This document shows positions 43,751 through 52,880 of a stretch of DNA of 64,000 nt, in pieces. The DNA comes from an uncultured Clostridia bacterium (GTDB taxonomy: Bacteria > Bacillota > Clostridia > Oscillospirales > Acutalibacteraceae): contig CALYBL010000022.1 of assembly GCA_944412495.1 (NCBI GenBank), positions 33,762 to 97,761 of the forward strand, written 5' to 3'. The position numbers and the translations under genes were made by a program. The notes under the pieces are model-generated. The model did no database searches. It saw only the letters and a list, made by a program, of their open reading frames with translations, and had not been told where the DNA came from. Numbering within the stretch: the stretch's first letter is position 1; every line of letters begins with the position of its first letter.

Positions 43751-44896
43751 ATGTCTGAGGATAAGCTGAAGGCTTTAAGAAAGCAGATAGACGAAATAGA
43801 CGAAAAATTAGTGCCGCTGTTCTGCAAAAGGATGGACACATCGCTCAGCGTCGCGCTGTATAAAAAGGAAAACGGCATGCCGATATTTGACGCCGAGCGC
43901 GAAAAAGCGATACTTGACAGTCTCTCGGAATCGGCCGGAAAATATAAGGGCTATGCCTCCGTATTATACGGCACGCTTATGGATCTCAGCCGAGCGCTGC
44001 AGCACGATGTGATTGACTCCGCCGGCGCTGTTCCGGCAGAGGAGACGGTGCGGTTTGATGCATCTCTTCCCTGCCATGTCGCCTGCTTTGGCAGAGAGGG
44101 GGCCTATGCGCACATAGCAGCGTGCAGCATCTTCAAGGCTGCCGAAATCGAATTTTTCCCCACCTTTGCCGACACGGCCGATGCACTGCTCAGGGATGAC
44201 CGCTTTGATTATGCTGTTATGCCGGTGGAGAACTCCACTGCCGGCTCGGTGCTCGAGGTATACGATTTATTGATAAACAACCCACTTTATATAGTCGCGG
44301 GCATAGAGATACCGGTGATACACTGCCTGCTGGGGGTCAGCGGCGCGGCGGAAAGCTCTGTCAAAACAGTGTATTCGCACAAACAGGCGCTCTCTCAGTG
44401 CTCTGAATTCATAAAGGCACACGGCATGCAGCAGGTGGAGGAGCTGAGCACCGCCGCCGCCGCTTTCAGGGTGTCACAGAAAGACGATGTGCGTGTCGGC
44501 GCCATAGCATCCAAGCTCGCAGCGTCACAGTACGGGCTTGAAGTTATAAAAGAAGGCATACAGAACACCTCCAACAATTCCACACGGTTTGTCGCACTGT
44601 CGAGAAAGCTTTCCTCATCCGATGACGCCGACAAGATAAGCATAGTATTCTCGCTCGACCATCGTCCCGGCACGCTTTACCGCACACTGGCAAGGTTTGC
44701 GGCCTTGGGGCTTAATCTCACAAAAATAGAGTCCCGGCCCAAGCATGCCGGCAAGTTTGAGTACATGTTCTATCTCGATTTTACCGGAAATATAGACCGT
44801 AAGGAAACATGGCGGCTGCTTTCGGCGCTTAAAAACGAGCTGCAGGACTTCAAGGTGCTCGGGAATTACCGGGACAGAGGTGTGAACATAAATTGA
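43751..44896 (+). CDS. pheA: Bifunctional chorismate mutase / prephenate dehydratase
   Basis: 381 residues from ATG 43751 (GGAGGTTCCT before it). Three parts: AroQ-type chorismate mutase helices (1-90: LKALRKQIDEIDEKLVPLFC), prephenate dehydratase (about 100-280: FGREGAYAHIAACSIF, VMPVENSTAGSVLEVYDLL, NNSTRFVALSRK) and a C-terminal ACT domain (IVFSLDHRPGTLYRTLARFA, then KIESRPKHAGKFEYMFYLDF) with the phenylalanine-binding ESRP. Last enzyme gene of the aromatic operon, giving phenylpyruvate. Confidence 0.96.
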   Translation: MSEDKLKALRKQIDEIDEKLVPLFCKRMDTSLSVALYKKENGMPIFDAEREKAILDSLSESAGKYKGYASVLYGTLMDLSRALQHDVIDSAGAVPAEETVRFDASLPCHVACFGREGAYAHIAACSIFKAAEIEFFPTFADTADALLRDDRFDYAVMPVENSTAGSVLEVYDLLINNPLYIVAGIEIPVIHCLLGVSGAAESSVKTVYSHKQALSQCSEFIKAHGMQQVEELSTAAAAFRVSQKDDVRVGAIASKLAASQYGLEVIKEGIQNTSNNSTRFVALSRKLSSSDDADKISIVFSLDHRPGTLYRTLARFAALGLNLTKIESRPKHAGKFEYMFYLDFTGNIDRKETWRLLSALKNELQDFKVLGNYRDRGVNIN

Positions 44897-44920
44897 CCGT
44901 CCTGTTTTAAGGAGGCAGGT

Positions 44921-45472
44921 ATGAAAATAAGACCTGCATCGCCGAATGACAGCAGCAATCTTCTGAAAATCCATGCACAATATATAAAAACACACCAATT
45001 ACCTTTGAATGCACTCTTCCCAGCACTGAAGCATTTGCCGAGCGCATAAGAGAAATTATAAGCTTCTATCCGTATTTGGTCTGTGAGGAGGACGGCAGGA
45101 TAATAGGCTATGCCTACGCGCACAGGCATCAAGCGCGCGAAGCGTATGACCGGAACGCCGAGCTCTCTGTTTATGTCGACGCGGCCTTTACATCAAGGGG
45201 AGCCGGGCGAAGGCTTTACTGCGCTTTGATGGAAATATTAAAGCTTCCGGGCATAAAAACGGTCTATGCCGGAGTGACTCTGCCCAACATAAAAGGCGAA
45301 GGGCTTCAGGCCGATTGGCATATATCACCGCACCGGATATAAATGCGGCAGGCGGCACGACGTGGCATGGTTTGAAAAGCCGCTGTCAGAGTACTGTCGG
45401 CCGGATCCGGTTACTCCGATAGGCATGCTGCCGTCTGACAAAATATCCGAGATAATGGAGAAATGCATATAA
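44921..45472 (+). pseudogene. GNAT acetyltransferase (phosphinothricin acetyltransferase-like), frameshifted
   Basis: A good start (GGAGGCAGGT then ATG 44921) opens MKIRPASPNDSSNLLKIHAQ, but the frame then changes. After a shift near 44992 it reads TPITFECTLPSTEAFAERIR, VCEEDGRIIGYAYAHRHQAR, ELSVYVDAAFTSRGAGRRLY and VYAGVTLPNIK. After a second shift with a small loss near 45290-45300 it reads GFRPIGIYHRTGYKCGRRHD and VAWFEKPLSEYC, ending at TAA 45470-45472. So one former gene is spread over three frames. Codon use is like the neighbouring host genes, so this is decay in place behind pheA. Confidence 0.8.
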
Positions 45473-45616
45473 TTGATGAGCCAATTCTTTTAGAGGATTC
45501 GGTAAATGAGGATAAATAGACATTTAGCGGCGCTCTTTCCCGCTGAGAGCACCGCTCTGTTTTTATATAAGAAGCACGCTGGCAAACGAATGCCTTGTAA
45601 TCTATATTTCTGTTTG

Positions 45617-45645
45617 TTGTGCTTACATTTATTGTCTGATATAAT
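45617..45645 (+). promoter_or_regulatory. Promoter of the XRE-ADP-ribosylglycohydrolase gene
   Basis: TTGTGC (45617-45622), 17-nt spacer, TATAAT (45640-45645), 20-30 bases before the GGAGGTG binding site. Confidence 0.7.
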
Positions 45646-45676
45646 AAAGGCAAAACAATCAACGGAGGTGCTTGTT

Positions 45677-47230
45677 ATGACTGTCAGCAATATGATAAGC
45701 AAGCTGCGTATGAGTTCAAATATATCGCAGGAGCAGCTTGCTGAATTATTAGCTGTTTCGGTGCAATCGGTACAAGGCTGGGAAAACGGTACTGTAACAC
45801 CGGAGCTGGAAAAATTAATCAAAATTTCTGAGTATTTTAATATTTCACTTGATTCTCTTATATTAGATAGTAATAATACAACTAAGGCCTTGAAGCCTAA
45901 ATATGAAAATATACATGAATGGGAATTTTATGCCTCAAATCTTGCTACAGAATACCAGCAGGCTGTAGAAGAGGGATTGGATTTATCAGAATATGAAGCC
46001 GTATTCGCCGCGGTATCCCAGCTTCCTAAAAATGAGATTAAGGAAAAGCTTGGAGATGTTTTATTTGATGCCGTATTAAATGCAGAGAGAGCTAAGGGGT
46101 ATAAGTATATTGAGCCGTCTGAGCTTGAAGAAATAAGAAGTCTGAGAAAGGGCTTTCAGCCCTTACCGCCTGTTGACAGCAATTCACTTGAAAGTAAGAT
46201 TTACGGAGCATGGATGGGCAGAATCTGCGGATGTCTTTTAGGCAAAACGGTCGAAGGCATCAGAACCGATGAATTAATTCCTTTTTTAAAGGAAACAGGG
46301 AATTATCCCATGCATAGGTATATTCTGCGCAGCGATCTAAGCAAGGATATAATAAATAAGTATAAATTCCCATTTGAAAACAGCTGTTATGCCGATAATG
46401 TCGACGGTATGCCTGTAGATGACGATACAAATTACACCGTATTGGCACAGGAAATAATTGAAAAATACGGAAGAAGTTTCACTCCCTACGACGTGTCCAG
46501 AGCGTGGCTGGCGTTGCAAAGCAAAGATGCCTACTGTACGGCTGAACGAGTTGCTTTTTGCAATTTTGTTAAGGGCTATGCACCTCCTGAGTCCGCGGCT
46601 TACAAAAATCCGTACAGGGAATGGATAGGCGCACAGATTAGGGGCGATTATTTCGGCTATATTAATCCCGGAAATCCCGAAATGGCTGCGGAAATGGCAT
46701 TCCGTGATGCATCCATCTCTCATGTCAAAAACGGTATATACGGTGAAATGTTTGTAGCGTCAATGCTGGCGGCAGCCGCTTGTACCGATAATATCAGGGA
46801 TATTATATTAAGCGGCCTTTCTCAGATACCCTATACCTCCAGGCTGTACGAAGCAATAACCGATATTTTAATTGGTGCAGAGCAAGGCGTATCTCAAAGT
46901 GACTGTTTTGCTGACATACACCGCCGGTATAATGAATATACTACTCACGGCTGGTGCCATACAATTTCAAATGCTATGATAGTTTCGGCCTCATTGCTTT
47001 ATGGAAACGGTGATTTTGGAAAATCTATCTGCATGGCAGTAGAGACCGGTTTTGATACCGATTGCAACGGTGCAACCGTAGGCTCTGTGCTGGGAATGGC
47101 AAATGGCATAGACAGTATTGACGAGGTATGGAAAAAGCCTATAAACGATACGCTGCACACATCAATTTTCGGTGTCGCAACGACAAAAATTTCTGAAAGA
47201 GTAAAGCAGACCTTAAGGCACATTTTATAA
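45677..47230 (+). CDS. XRE helix-turn-helix fused to an ADP-ribosylglycohydrolase domain
   Basis: 517 residues from ATG 45677 (GGAGG 8 nt upstream; promoter at 45617-45645 excludes the longer frame). Residues 1-60 are a Cro/cI HTH (ISKLRMSSNISQEQLAELLA, then SVQGWENGTVTPELEKL). A helical linker follows (80-165). Residues 173-517 show the DraG/ARH fold: KIYGAWMGRICGCLLGKTVE, VDDDTNYTVLAQ (metal Asp cluster at 248-250) and ETGFDTDCNGATVGSVLGMA (Asp460 and Asp462). DraG/ARH enzymes remove ADP-ribose from Arg or other acceptors. Here a DNA-binding domain is attached, suggesting a regulator that senses or hydrolyses an ADP-ribosyl compound. No ADP-ribosyltransferase is adjacent. Followed by its own terminator. 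Confidence 0.85.
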   Translation: MTVSNMISKLRMSSNISQEQLAELLAVSVQSVQGWENGTVTPELEKLIKISEYFNISLDSLILDSNNTTKALKPKYENIHEWEFYASNLATEYQQAVEEGLDLSEYEAVFAAVSQLPKNEIKEKLGDVLFDAVLNAERAKGYKYIEPSELEEIRSLRKGFQPLPPVDSNSLESKIYGAWMGRICGCLLGKTVEGIRTDELIPFLKETGNYPMHRYILRSDLSKDIINKYKFPFENSCYADNVDGMPVDDDTNYTVLAQEIIEKYGRSFTPYDVSRAWLALQSKDAYCTAERVAFCNFVKGYAPPESAAYKNPYREWIGAQIRGDYFGYINPGNPEMAAEMAFRDASISHVKNGIYGEMFVASMLAAAACTDNIRDIILSGLSQIPYTSRLYEAITDILIGAEQGVSQSDCFADIHRRYNEYTTHGWCHTISNAMIVSASLLYGNGDFGKSICMAVETGFDTDCNGATVGSVLGMANGIDSIDEVWKKPINDTLHTSIFGVATTKISERVKQTLRHIL

Positions 47231-47239
47231 TCACACGAA

Positions 47240-47275
47240 CAGCGGCGCCGATATGCTATGCCGCTGTTTATTTTA
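47240..47275 (+). terminator. Terminator of the XRE-glycohydrolase gene
   Basis: CAGCGGC (47240-47246) pairs with GCCGCTG (47260-47266), followed by TTTATTTTAT. Confidence 0.75.
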
Positions 47276-47780
47276 TGCCCGCACACACAGTAATTTTCAA
47301 ATTTAGGTACCAAAGACTTCGCATTTGCAAATAAAAAATGAGAGACCGCTCCTTTAGAGAGTCTCTCATATGGCTGTTTTTATATTCATCTTTAGCCGTC
47401 AAGTGCAAGAGCCGCTTTTAACCTCAAGCCACTTTATAAGAAAGATATTTTTACGTTTACAGGCCTTTGTAAGCTCAAAAGCATTGCTGTGAGATTTCGC
47501 TGGCCGGTGCCTGTCGGCCTGCGCGTACACTTCTTTGCATGCCGTTTGACATTCATTTTGTATACACTATTTTTAAAGAGCCGCTGCATAAGCTGTTATA
47601 ATGCGAAAAGCATGCGTGAATATGTGAGCTCGTTTTTATAATACCCTACATGACATCGAATTAACCCGATTCGCTTGTTCGCCATGTCACGGCAATGGAC
47701 CACGCTTTTGAGCACGGCACTGCTTTGGCAAATCCACGCTCTGTTTGCAAAATCTGCTGCACTGGCAAGAAAATAACGAG
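47276..47780. other. Intergenic stretch with one more hairpin, no gene
   Basis: About 500 bases. ATGAGAGAC (47338-47346) pairs with GTCTCTCAT (47361-47369) and is followed by GGCTGTTTTTATA, a second plus-strand terminator-like hairpin. The remainder holds only short unsupported frames. Confidence 0.5.
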
Positions 47781-48380
47781 TCACTGTGCGCTGCTGTCTA
47801 TCAGCCAGCCCTTTTTCACCGCATCCTCCACCATACCGGCGGCAAACTGCCAAAGCTTATCCGACGCGCGACGTATCGGCTCCATCCGCTTATACACCAT
47901 TCCGCTTTCCACGCCGTGCTTTTTCCAGCTTTCGCCGTCGGTGTAGTAATTATTTATCATCGGCTGAAGCCGGTCTATCGCCGCCGCAAAGCATGCGTCC
48001 GGCGTCTGCTCTGCATCGAATTCCTCCCAAAGGCTCCTTATTTCTGTCCCCTGCCCGCGCGGCAGCATGGAAAACAGTCTGTCTGCCGCTGCATTCTCGC
48101 GTTCAGCCTTGCTCTTATTGTTTTCGGCGTCATAGGCGTATGTATCGCCGGCATAAATTTCCACCAGGTCATGCACAAGCGCCATTTTTATGACCCTGTT
48201 TATATCTACCTCCTCAGAGGCATATTCACTGAGCACCAGTACCGTGAGCGCAAAGTGCCACGAATGCTCGGCGTCGTTTTCGCGGCGGCGGTCATTAATT
48301 GTGAGCGTCTGTCGCAGTATGTTCTTCATTTTATCGCACTCAAGCAGAAAACCGACCTGTCCTTTAAGCCTTTCATCCAT
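47781..48380 (-). CDS. HD-domain phosphohydrolase (YfbR/HDDC2-like)
   Basis: 199 residues, the length of the HDDC2/YfbR family of 5'-deoxynucleotidases. Metal ligands: His39 in RRRENDAEHSWHF, His70-Asp71 in IKMALVHDLVEIYAGDTYAY and a late Asp in AAIDRLQPMI. The EHSWH and GDTYAYD patterns are typical. It probably hydrolyses dNMPs. GGAGCTTTAAAAA precedes the ATG. Single gene, divergent from thpR. Confidence 0.88.
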   Translation of the reverse strand: MDERLKGQVGFLLECDKMKNILRQTLTINDRRRENDAEHSWHFALTVLVLSEYASEEVDINRVIKMALVHDLVEIYAGDTYAYDAENNKSKAERENAAADRLFSMLPRGQGTEIRSLWEEFDAEQTPDACFAAAIDRLQPMINNYYTDGESWKKHGVESGMVYKRMEPIRRASDKLWQFAAGMVEDAVKKGWLIDSSAQ

Positions 48381-48496
48381 TTTTTAAAGCTCCTTTTCAC
48401 TTTTAAAATGCTCTGATATATGTTAAACTTTATGTATGTCACCGAGCGGTTTTCTAAAAAAAGCCGCTCAGCTAAAAAGCAAATGAGGAAGAAAGC

Positions 48497-49024
48497 ATGA
48501 GGCTGTTTACCGCAATATTATTTGACAAAGGCGTATCCGATGAAATTCTTACACGCACAGAGAAGCTTTCGCAGCTTTGTCGCGGCCGCTTTATACCGCC
48601 GCAGAGCATGCATATAACCCTAAGCTTCATAGGCGAAACGGAGCGTGTGAAGGAAATCATGGATGCCATGGACGCACTGCGCGCGCCATGCTTTGATTAT
48701 ACCATACGGGGCCTCGGCCGCTTTAAACGCAGCGACGGGGACATTCTGTGGGCAGGCATAGACGGCAGCACGGCAATGAAAACGACGCAGCGTCTTTTGG
48801 CAGACGAACTGATGTCGCGCGGCTTTTGCCCTGAGGAGCGTCAGTTTAAGCCGCATATAACGCTTGTCCGGCGTGCCGCCATAAGCGATGATAATTATTA
48901 TACAGCAAAGCATATCTTTTGTACAGGCATAGCCGCGCACGCTAAAAAAATAAGCCTGATGAAATCCGAGCGGAAAAACGGCCAAATGGTTTATACGGAA
49001 ATATATAAAAGAGAGCTTCTTTAG
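48497..49024 (+). CDS. thpR: RNA 2',3'-cyclic phosphodiesterase
   Basis: 175 residues, 2H phosphoesterase fold with both HxTx motifs: HITLSF (39-44) and HITLVR (120-125). Family members (LigT/ThpR) hydrolyse 2',3'-cyclic phosphates on RNA ends. The N-terminal MRLFTAILFDKGVSDEI matches. GAGGAAGAAAGC precedes the ATG. Confidence 0.92.
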   Translation: MRLFTAILFDKGVSDEILTRTEKLSQLCRGRFIPPQSMHITLSFIGETERVKEIMDAMDALRAPCFDYTIRGLGRFKRSDGDILWAGIDGSTAMKTTQRLLADELMSRGFCPEERQFKPHITLVRRAAISDDNYYTAKHIFCTGIAAHAKKISLMKSERKNGQMVYTEIYKRELL

Positions 49025-49300
49025 CCTTTTCTCCTGTTCACAGCCGCCCGCTTGAATATACGCGGCCAACCACGGCAACGCCTGAATATGGAAGCATCTC
49101 ATAAAAGCATCCCGCATCGGTGCTCCGGCAAAAAGCGCAGGCCGTCTCTGCTTCATATGTTGTGATAAATATGAAAGCAAGGCTTCGGATTTTAACCCGC
49201 ATTGATATAAATACGATTATTGCCCGTTTTCCCGGATATTTAAAATTAATAGCCTGTCAAAAGCATTCCGGTCGTAACAATTTATTTTATACAACGAAAA
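49025..49300. other. Intergenic stretch without gene
   Basis: Between thpR and the secDF terminator (which continues to 49431 with A/T-rich sequence). No coding or RNA pattern seen. Confidence 0.45.
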
Positions 49301-49328
49301 GAGGACAGCCAAGGTGCTGTCCTCTTAA
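49301..49328 (-). terminator. Terminator of the secD-secF operon
   Basis: GAGGACAGC (49301-49309) pairs with GCTGTCCTC (49316-49324); on the minus strand the T-rich tail is TTTTCG. It lies about 100 bases after the secF stop. Confidence 0.7.
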
Positions 49329-49431
49329 TATAATTTGCCAACACATAAATAGCCAAACCTCGTTTAACGCCCTAATTTTGCCAAATGCCTTAATTCTTAT
49401 TTTCAGCATCTGCACTTCTGGATGCCATGTC

Positions 49432-50139
49432 CTACTTTTTCTTGCTATTTTTTACTGCAGCTTTTTTGTGAGCGTCCGAACGCGAAAGCTTAATCCACAG
49501 CGGGCCCGCCACAAACAATGCAAGCACGAGCGCAGCCGCCATAGCCAGCAGAAGCGGCAGCATGTATGTCGCTACACCGAAGCTGCCTGTGATAAGCGAT
49601 ACGACTATCACAGCTATGAGTGCAAGAAAAATAATGCACGAAGACATAAGCAGCGGCTTTAATGCCTGACCTATCGACATATTCATAATTTCTTCCTTTG
49701 AGGTCTTATCGACAAGCTCGACCTTTCTTTCCGCATATTTTTCAAATATGAGCGATACGGCATAAGCGGTATAGCAGAACACCGCAGCAAGAGAAGCAAA
49801 GAAGAAATCACTGAACGGAACGCGTATTATCGCATATATAAAGAACAGCAGAGCACAAGCGATAAGGGCAGTTGCTCCGGCTGCCACAAATGCACTGAAC
49901 CATTTCATCCTTCTGAAGCGTATCCATACGTATATAAACAGCGCCACTGCAAGTATCACTGCTGCATATAAGCACCTAAGCGCAAACATCCCGATAAAGC
50001 CGGACGCTATAATGGAGCTGTGTCCGCCCTCGGCGTAAAACCCGAATATCAGCTGAACTATTGTCCCGATTACCGCAACTGCCAGCGATATAAGCAAAAC
50101 AATTTTCATTCTTCCGGCAAATGTCTTTTTATCAGTCAT
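49432..50139 (-). CDS. secF: Divergent SecF-like translocase subunit
   Basis: 235 residues from ATG 50139 (GGAGGTGTTAACA before it), overlapping the secD stop by 8 bases. Five or six membrane segments fill the protein. It is shorter than normal SecF (about 300) and lacks a recognisable periplasmic P4 domain. The cytoplasmic SecF motif 'FDRIREN' reads FEKYAERKVE, followed by EEIMNMSIGQALKPLLMSSC as in the SecF C-terminal half. Identity rests mainly on position behind secD. With SecD it would help pull proteins out of SecYEG. Confidence 0.7.
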   Translation of the reverse strand: MTDKKTFAGRMKIVLLISLAVAVIGTIVQLIFGFYAEGGHSSIIASGFIGMFALRCLYAAVILAVALFIYVWIRFRRMKWFSAFVAAGATALIACALLFFIYAIIRVPFSDFFFASLAAVFCYTAYAVSLIFEKYAERKVELVDKTSKEEIMNMSIGQALKPLLMSSCIIFLALIAVIVVSLITGSFGVATYMLPLLLAMAAALVLALFVAGPLWIKLSRSDAHKKAAVKNSKKK

Positions 50140-51484
50140 TGTTAACACCTCCGTAAAGCGACGGGCGTCTCAATGCCCTGAAGCTGGACAAGCCCCTGAG
50201 TATTATTCTTGACACTACGGCGTTCATGAAGAGGTTAAAGAGCACGCCTCCGAAGAGCACATATGCAAAGTAATATACATGTCCCTCAGTCGGGGCTCCG
50301 AAGAAGAATATATTGCTGAATATTCTCGCCGTAAAGCTGCTGCCAGGTCCGAATGCGCCCATCAGCACAACAGCGATTATCGCTATTGCCACGCTGCTGC
50401 TTATAAGGCCAGGAAGAGCTCTTTGATATCCCGTTATTACGGCGCCGTCTATCGTCCTGTCGTTATTTATCTCAGACTTTATATTGGAAGCCGTAACCAT
50501 TGCCGTAGAAACGCCCATGAACATCGATATCAGAACCGCCGCAGCGACCGGCAGCGTAAGCGTCGCGGGGCTTATCGGAGAGAAGAAGCCAGTCAGTACC
50601 GCCATAATTCCGGCAGCCTGACCGATAAGGGCAATGCTCGCCGCAATGCCGGGCAGCCTGTATTTCACGATAAGCAGTATTATTGCCGCCAGTATAAGCA
50701 CGCCTGCAGCTATAACCAGCGCAAGCACGGCGCTGTCCCCCATTGTCGGGGCAAACGAATCATAGGTTTCAGTAGTAAATTCCACCGGCAGCGGCCCGGA
50801 ATTCATCAGTCCCGCAAGACGGTATGCGTCATACTCATCGGACATCGTTATATTAATCTGTCCGTTTGTAACCGCTTCGGAAACAGAAGATGATGCGACG
50901 CTCTGTCCGTCAACCCACACCGACAGGCTGCTTGCTCCGTTCGTCCCTGCCGCCATAGCGTCAGAGCCGGAGGAGGTGAAATATATACGCAAATAATATC
51001 CGTTTACCGCATCGTACATTACATCAGCACGCTTTATCCCATTGTTTGAATCAGCCAGAACAGTTGTATTTGAGCTTCCGCTGCAAATCTGTACAAGCCC
51101 TGTCTGCCCCATGTTATAAAGTGCCTCAGCGACTATTATATTGTCATTATCGTAATTTTGATGATGCACCGTAAGACTTCCGGATTCCTCGTTTATATTG
51201 ATGTCAAAATCGGTCAGGCCGAGAGCCACCATTCTCTTCATAAGCTTCTGCTTGACCTCTTCAAGCTGCTCCATCTCCGGCACGGTCCCGTCCTCCGTCT
51301 CAGGAGTAAATACCGTCTGCCATCCTCCGCCTACGTCCATACCCAAGCGTATGTCGCTGTAATCTCTGAAATATATTATCCTTTTTTCGCCGAAATAATT
51401 CTCTGCGCCGAACACAGACAAATAAGTAAAGGCAAATACAAGCAGGATAACTATGATAGAAATAGGTTTACCCGCCTTTTTCAT
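50132..51484 (-). CDS. secD: SecD-like translocase subunit
   Basis: 450 residues from ATG 51484 (GGAGG 8 nt upstream; the open codons before it include the binding site). N-terminal membrane segment, then DIRLGMDVGGGWQTVF (SecD 'GLDLxGG' motif), a large extracytoplasmic domain with RMVALGLTDFDININEESG, and about five further membrane segments. The last cytoplasmic motif is diverged (VVSRIILRGLSSFRALRRPS). It is shorter than Bacillus SecDF and forms a two-gene unit with secF. Confidence 0.85.
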   Translation of the reverse strand: MKKAGKPISIIVILLVFAFTYLSVFGAENYFGEKRIIYFRDYSDIRLGMDVGGGWQTVFTPETEDGTVPEMEQLEEVKQKLMKRMVALGLTDFDININEESGSLTVHHQNYDNDNIIVAEALYNMGQTGLVQICSGSSNTTVLADSNNGIKRADVMYDAVNGYYLRIYFTSSGSDAMAAGTNGASSLSVWVDGQSVASSSVSEAVTNGQINITMSDEYDAYRLAGLMNSGPLPVEFTTETYDSFAPTMGDSAVLALVIAAGVLILAAIILLIVKYRLPGIAASIALIGQAAGIMAVLTGFFSPISPATLTLPVAAAVLISMFMGVSTAMVTASNIKSEINNDRTIDGAVITGYQRALPGLISSSVAIAIIAVVLMGAFGPGSSFTARIFSNIFFFGAPTEGHVYYFAYVLFGGVLFNLFMNAVVSRIILRGLSSFRALRRPSLYGGVNND

Positions 51485-51544
51485 GGGCACATCCTCCAAA
51501 AATAATATTATTCAGCCTTGGCCTTTAATTGCATTACAGATATT

Positions 51545-51573
51545 ATTATATTTTGCAAACCGGCAATTGTCAA
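51545..51573 (-). promoter_or_regulatory. Promoter of secDF
   Basis: TTGACA (51573-51568), 17-nt spacer, TATAAT (51550-51545): a full consensus sigma-A promoter about 60 bases before the secD start. Confidence 0.85.
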
Positions 51574-51608
51574 ATAATATTAACATATTAAATGTAAACA
51601 TTTATTTA

Positions 51609-52880
51609 TTATGCATTTTCCATAATCCTTTTGGCCGACACAAGCTTAAGCGAAACACAGAACAGCTCCATAGCCTTTTTAAGGTCGTCAACCGACGGCG
51701 AGGTCGGCGCTATGCGGATGTTTCTGTCCGACGGGTCCTTGCCATATGGATACGTCGCACCGGCCGGTGTAAATACCACGCCTGCCTCCTTGCACATGGC
51801 GACGGTCTCAGATGCACATCCGCCGAGCGTGTCAACGCTTATAAAATACCCGCCGCGCGGGTTTGTCCACTCCGCTATGCCGGTGCCGCCGAGCTCTTTC
51901 TCAAACACCTCTATAACTGCCTTAAACTTCGGGCGCAGTATTTCGGCGTGCCTTTCCATATGCGCCTTAAGGTCAGACACTGTTTTGAACATGCGCGCAT
52001 GCCTCAGCTCGTTTATCTTGTCCGGGCCTATCGTCTGCGCAGTTACCCTCGACTTTATCAGCTTCATGTTTCCGGCGCTGGAGGCCACTGCGCTCACACC
52101 GCCGCCCGCGTATACTATCTTGGAGGTCGACGCAAACACTATGGGTCTGTCTGGATTGCCGGCCGCAGCACACTCATCTATAATAGATGCAAGGCTGTCG
52201 CCGCCATAGAGGCTGTGAACAACATATGCGTTGTCCCAGAATATCCTGAAATCTGCTGCAGCCGTTTTCATTGATGCAAGGCGCTTTACCGTCTCATCGC
52301 TGTATATATAGCCCTGCGGGTTGGAATATTTCGGCACACACCAAATACCCTTTATCATATCATCTCCGGCCGCAAGCCTCTCTATCTCGTCCATGTCCGG
52401 GCCGGCCGGTGTCATAGGCACGTTTATCATTTCAATGCCAAGCGTCTCGCATACCTTGAAATGACGGTCATAGCCCGGCACAGGGCACAGAAACTTTACC
52501 CTTCCCTGCTTCATCCACGGCTCGCCGCCAAGCCCTAACAGCATACCCTGTGAAACCATATCGAACATAAGATTTAACGAGGAGTTGCCGCCGACAATTA
52601 CATTGTCCGCATCAGCACCCATAATCTCTGCAAAGAGCCTTCTCAGCTCGGGCAGCCCGAATGGCACGCCGTAATTGCGGCAGTCGGTACCGTCCTCCGA
52701 AAATGCGTCGTCGAAATCGACATTATGAAAAAATTCTTTGCTCAGCGCCAGCTGCTCAACCGACGGGATTCCTCTCGACATGTTCAGCTTAAGGCCCTCG
52801 GCCTTTAAAGCGTCATAGCGCGCCTGCTCGCGTCCGAGCACATCTGCAAGCTCCGCTTTGGACATTTGGTCAAATCTCAT
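51609..52880 (-). CDS. Class I aminotransferase (AspT/MocR-like subgroup)
   Basis: 423 residues, PLP enzyme. LNMSRGIPSVEQLALSKEF, CRNYGVPFGLPELRRLFAEI, GGNSSLNLMFDMV, PVPGYDRHF, KYSNPQGYIYSDETVKRLAS, FWDNAYVVHSLY (Asp/Tyr contacts to PLP) and FASTSKIVYAGGGVSAVASS, where the Lys binds PLP. The pattern is that of the Aminotran_MocR-type aspartate aminotransferases described from Corynebacterium (AspT). It probably transaminates aspartate or an aromatic acid and could serve the last step to Phe/Tyr; this is not decided by sequence. Confidence 0.9.
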   Translation of the reverse strand: MRFDQMSKAELADVLGREQARYDALKAEGLKLNMSRGIPSVEQLALSKEFFHNVDFDDAFSEDGTDCRNYGVPFGLPELRRLFAEIMGADADNVIVGGNSSLNLMFDMVSQGMLLGLGGEPWMKQGRVKFLCPVPGYDRHFKVCETLGIEMINVPMTPAGPDMDEIERLAAGDDMIKGIWCVPKYSNPQGYIYSDETVKRLASMKTAAADFRIFWDNAYVVHSLYGGDSLASIIDECAAAGNPDRPIVFASTSKIVYAGGGVSAVASSAGNMKLIKSRVTAQTIGPDKINELRHARMFKTVSDLKAHMERHAEILRPKFKAVIEVFEKELGGTGIAEWTNPRGGYFISVDTLGGCASETVAMCKEAGVVFTPAGATYPYGKDPSDRNIRIAPTSPSVDDLKKAMELFCVSLKLVSAKRIMENA

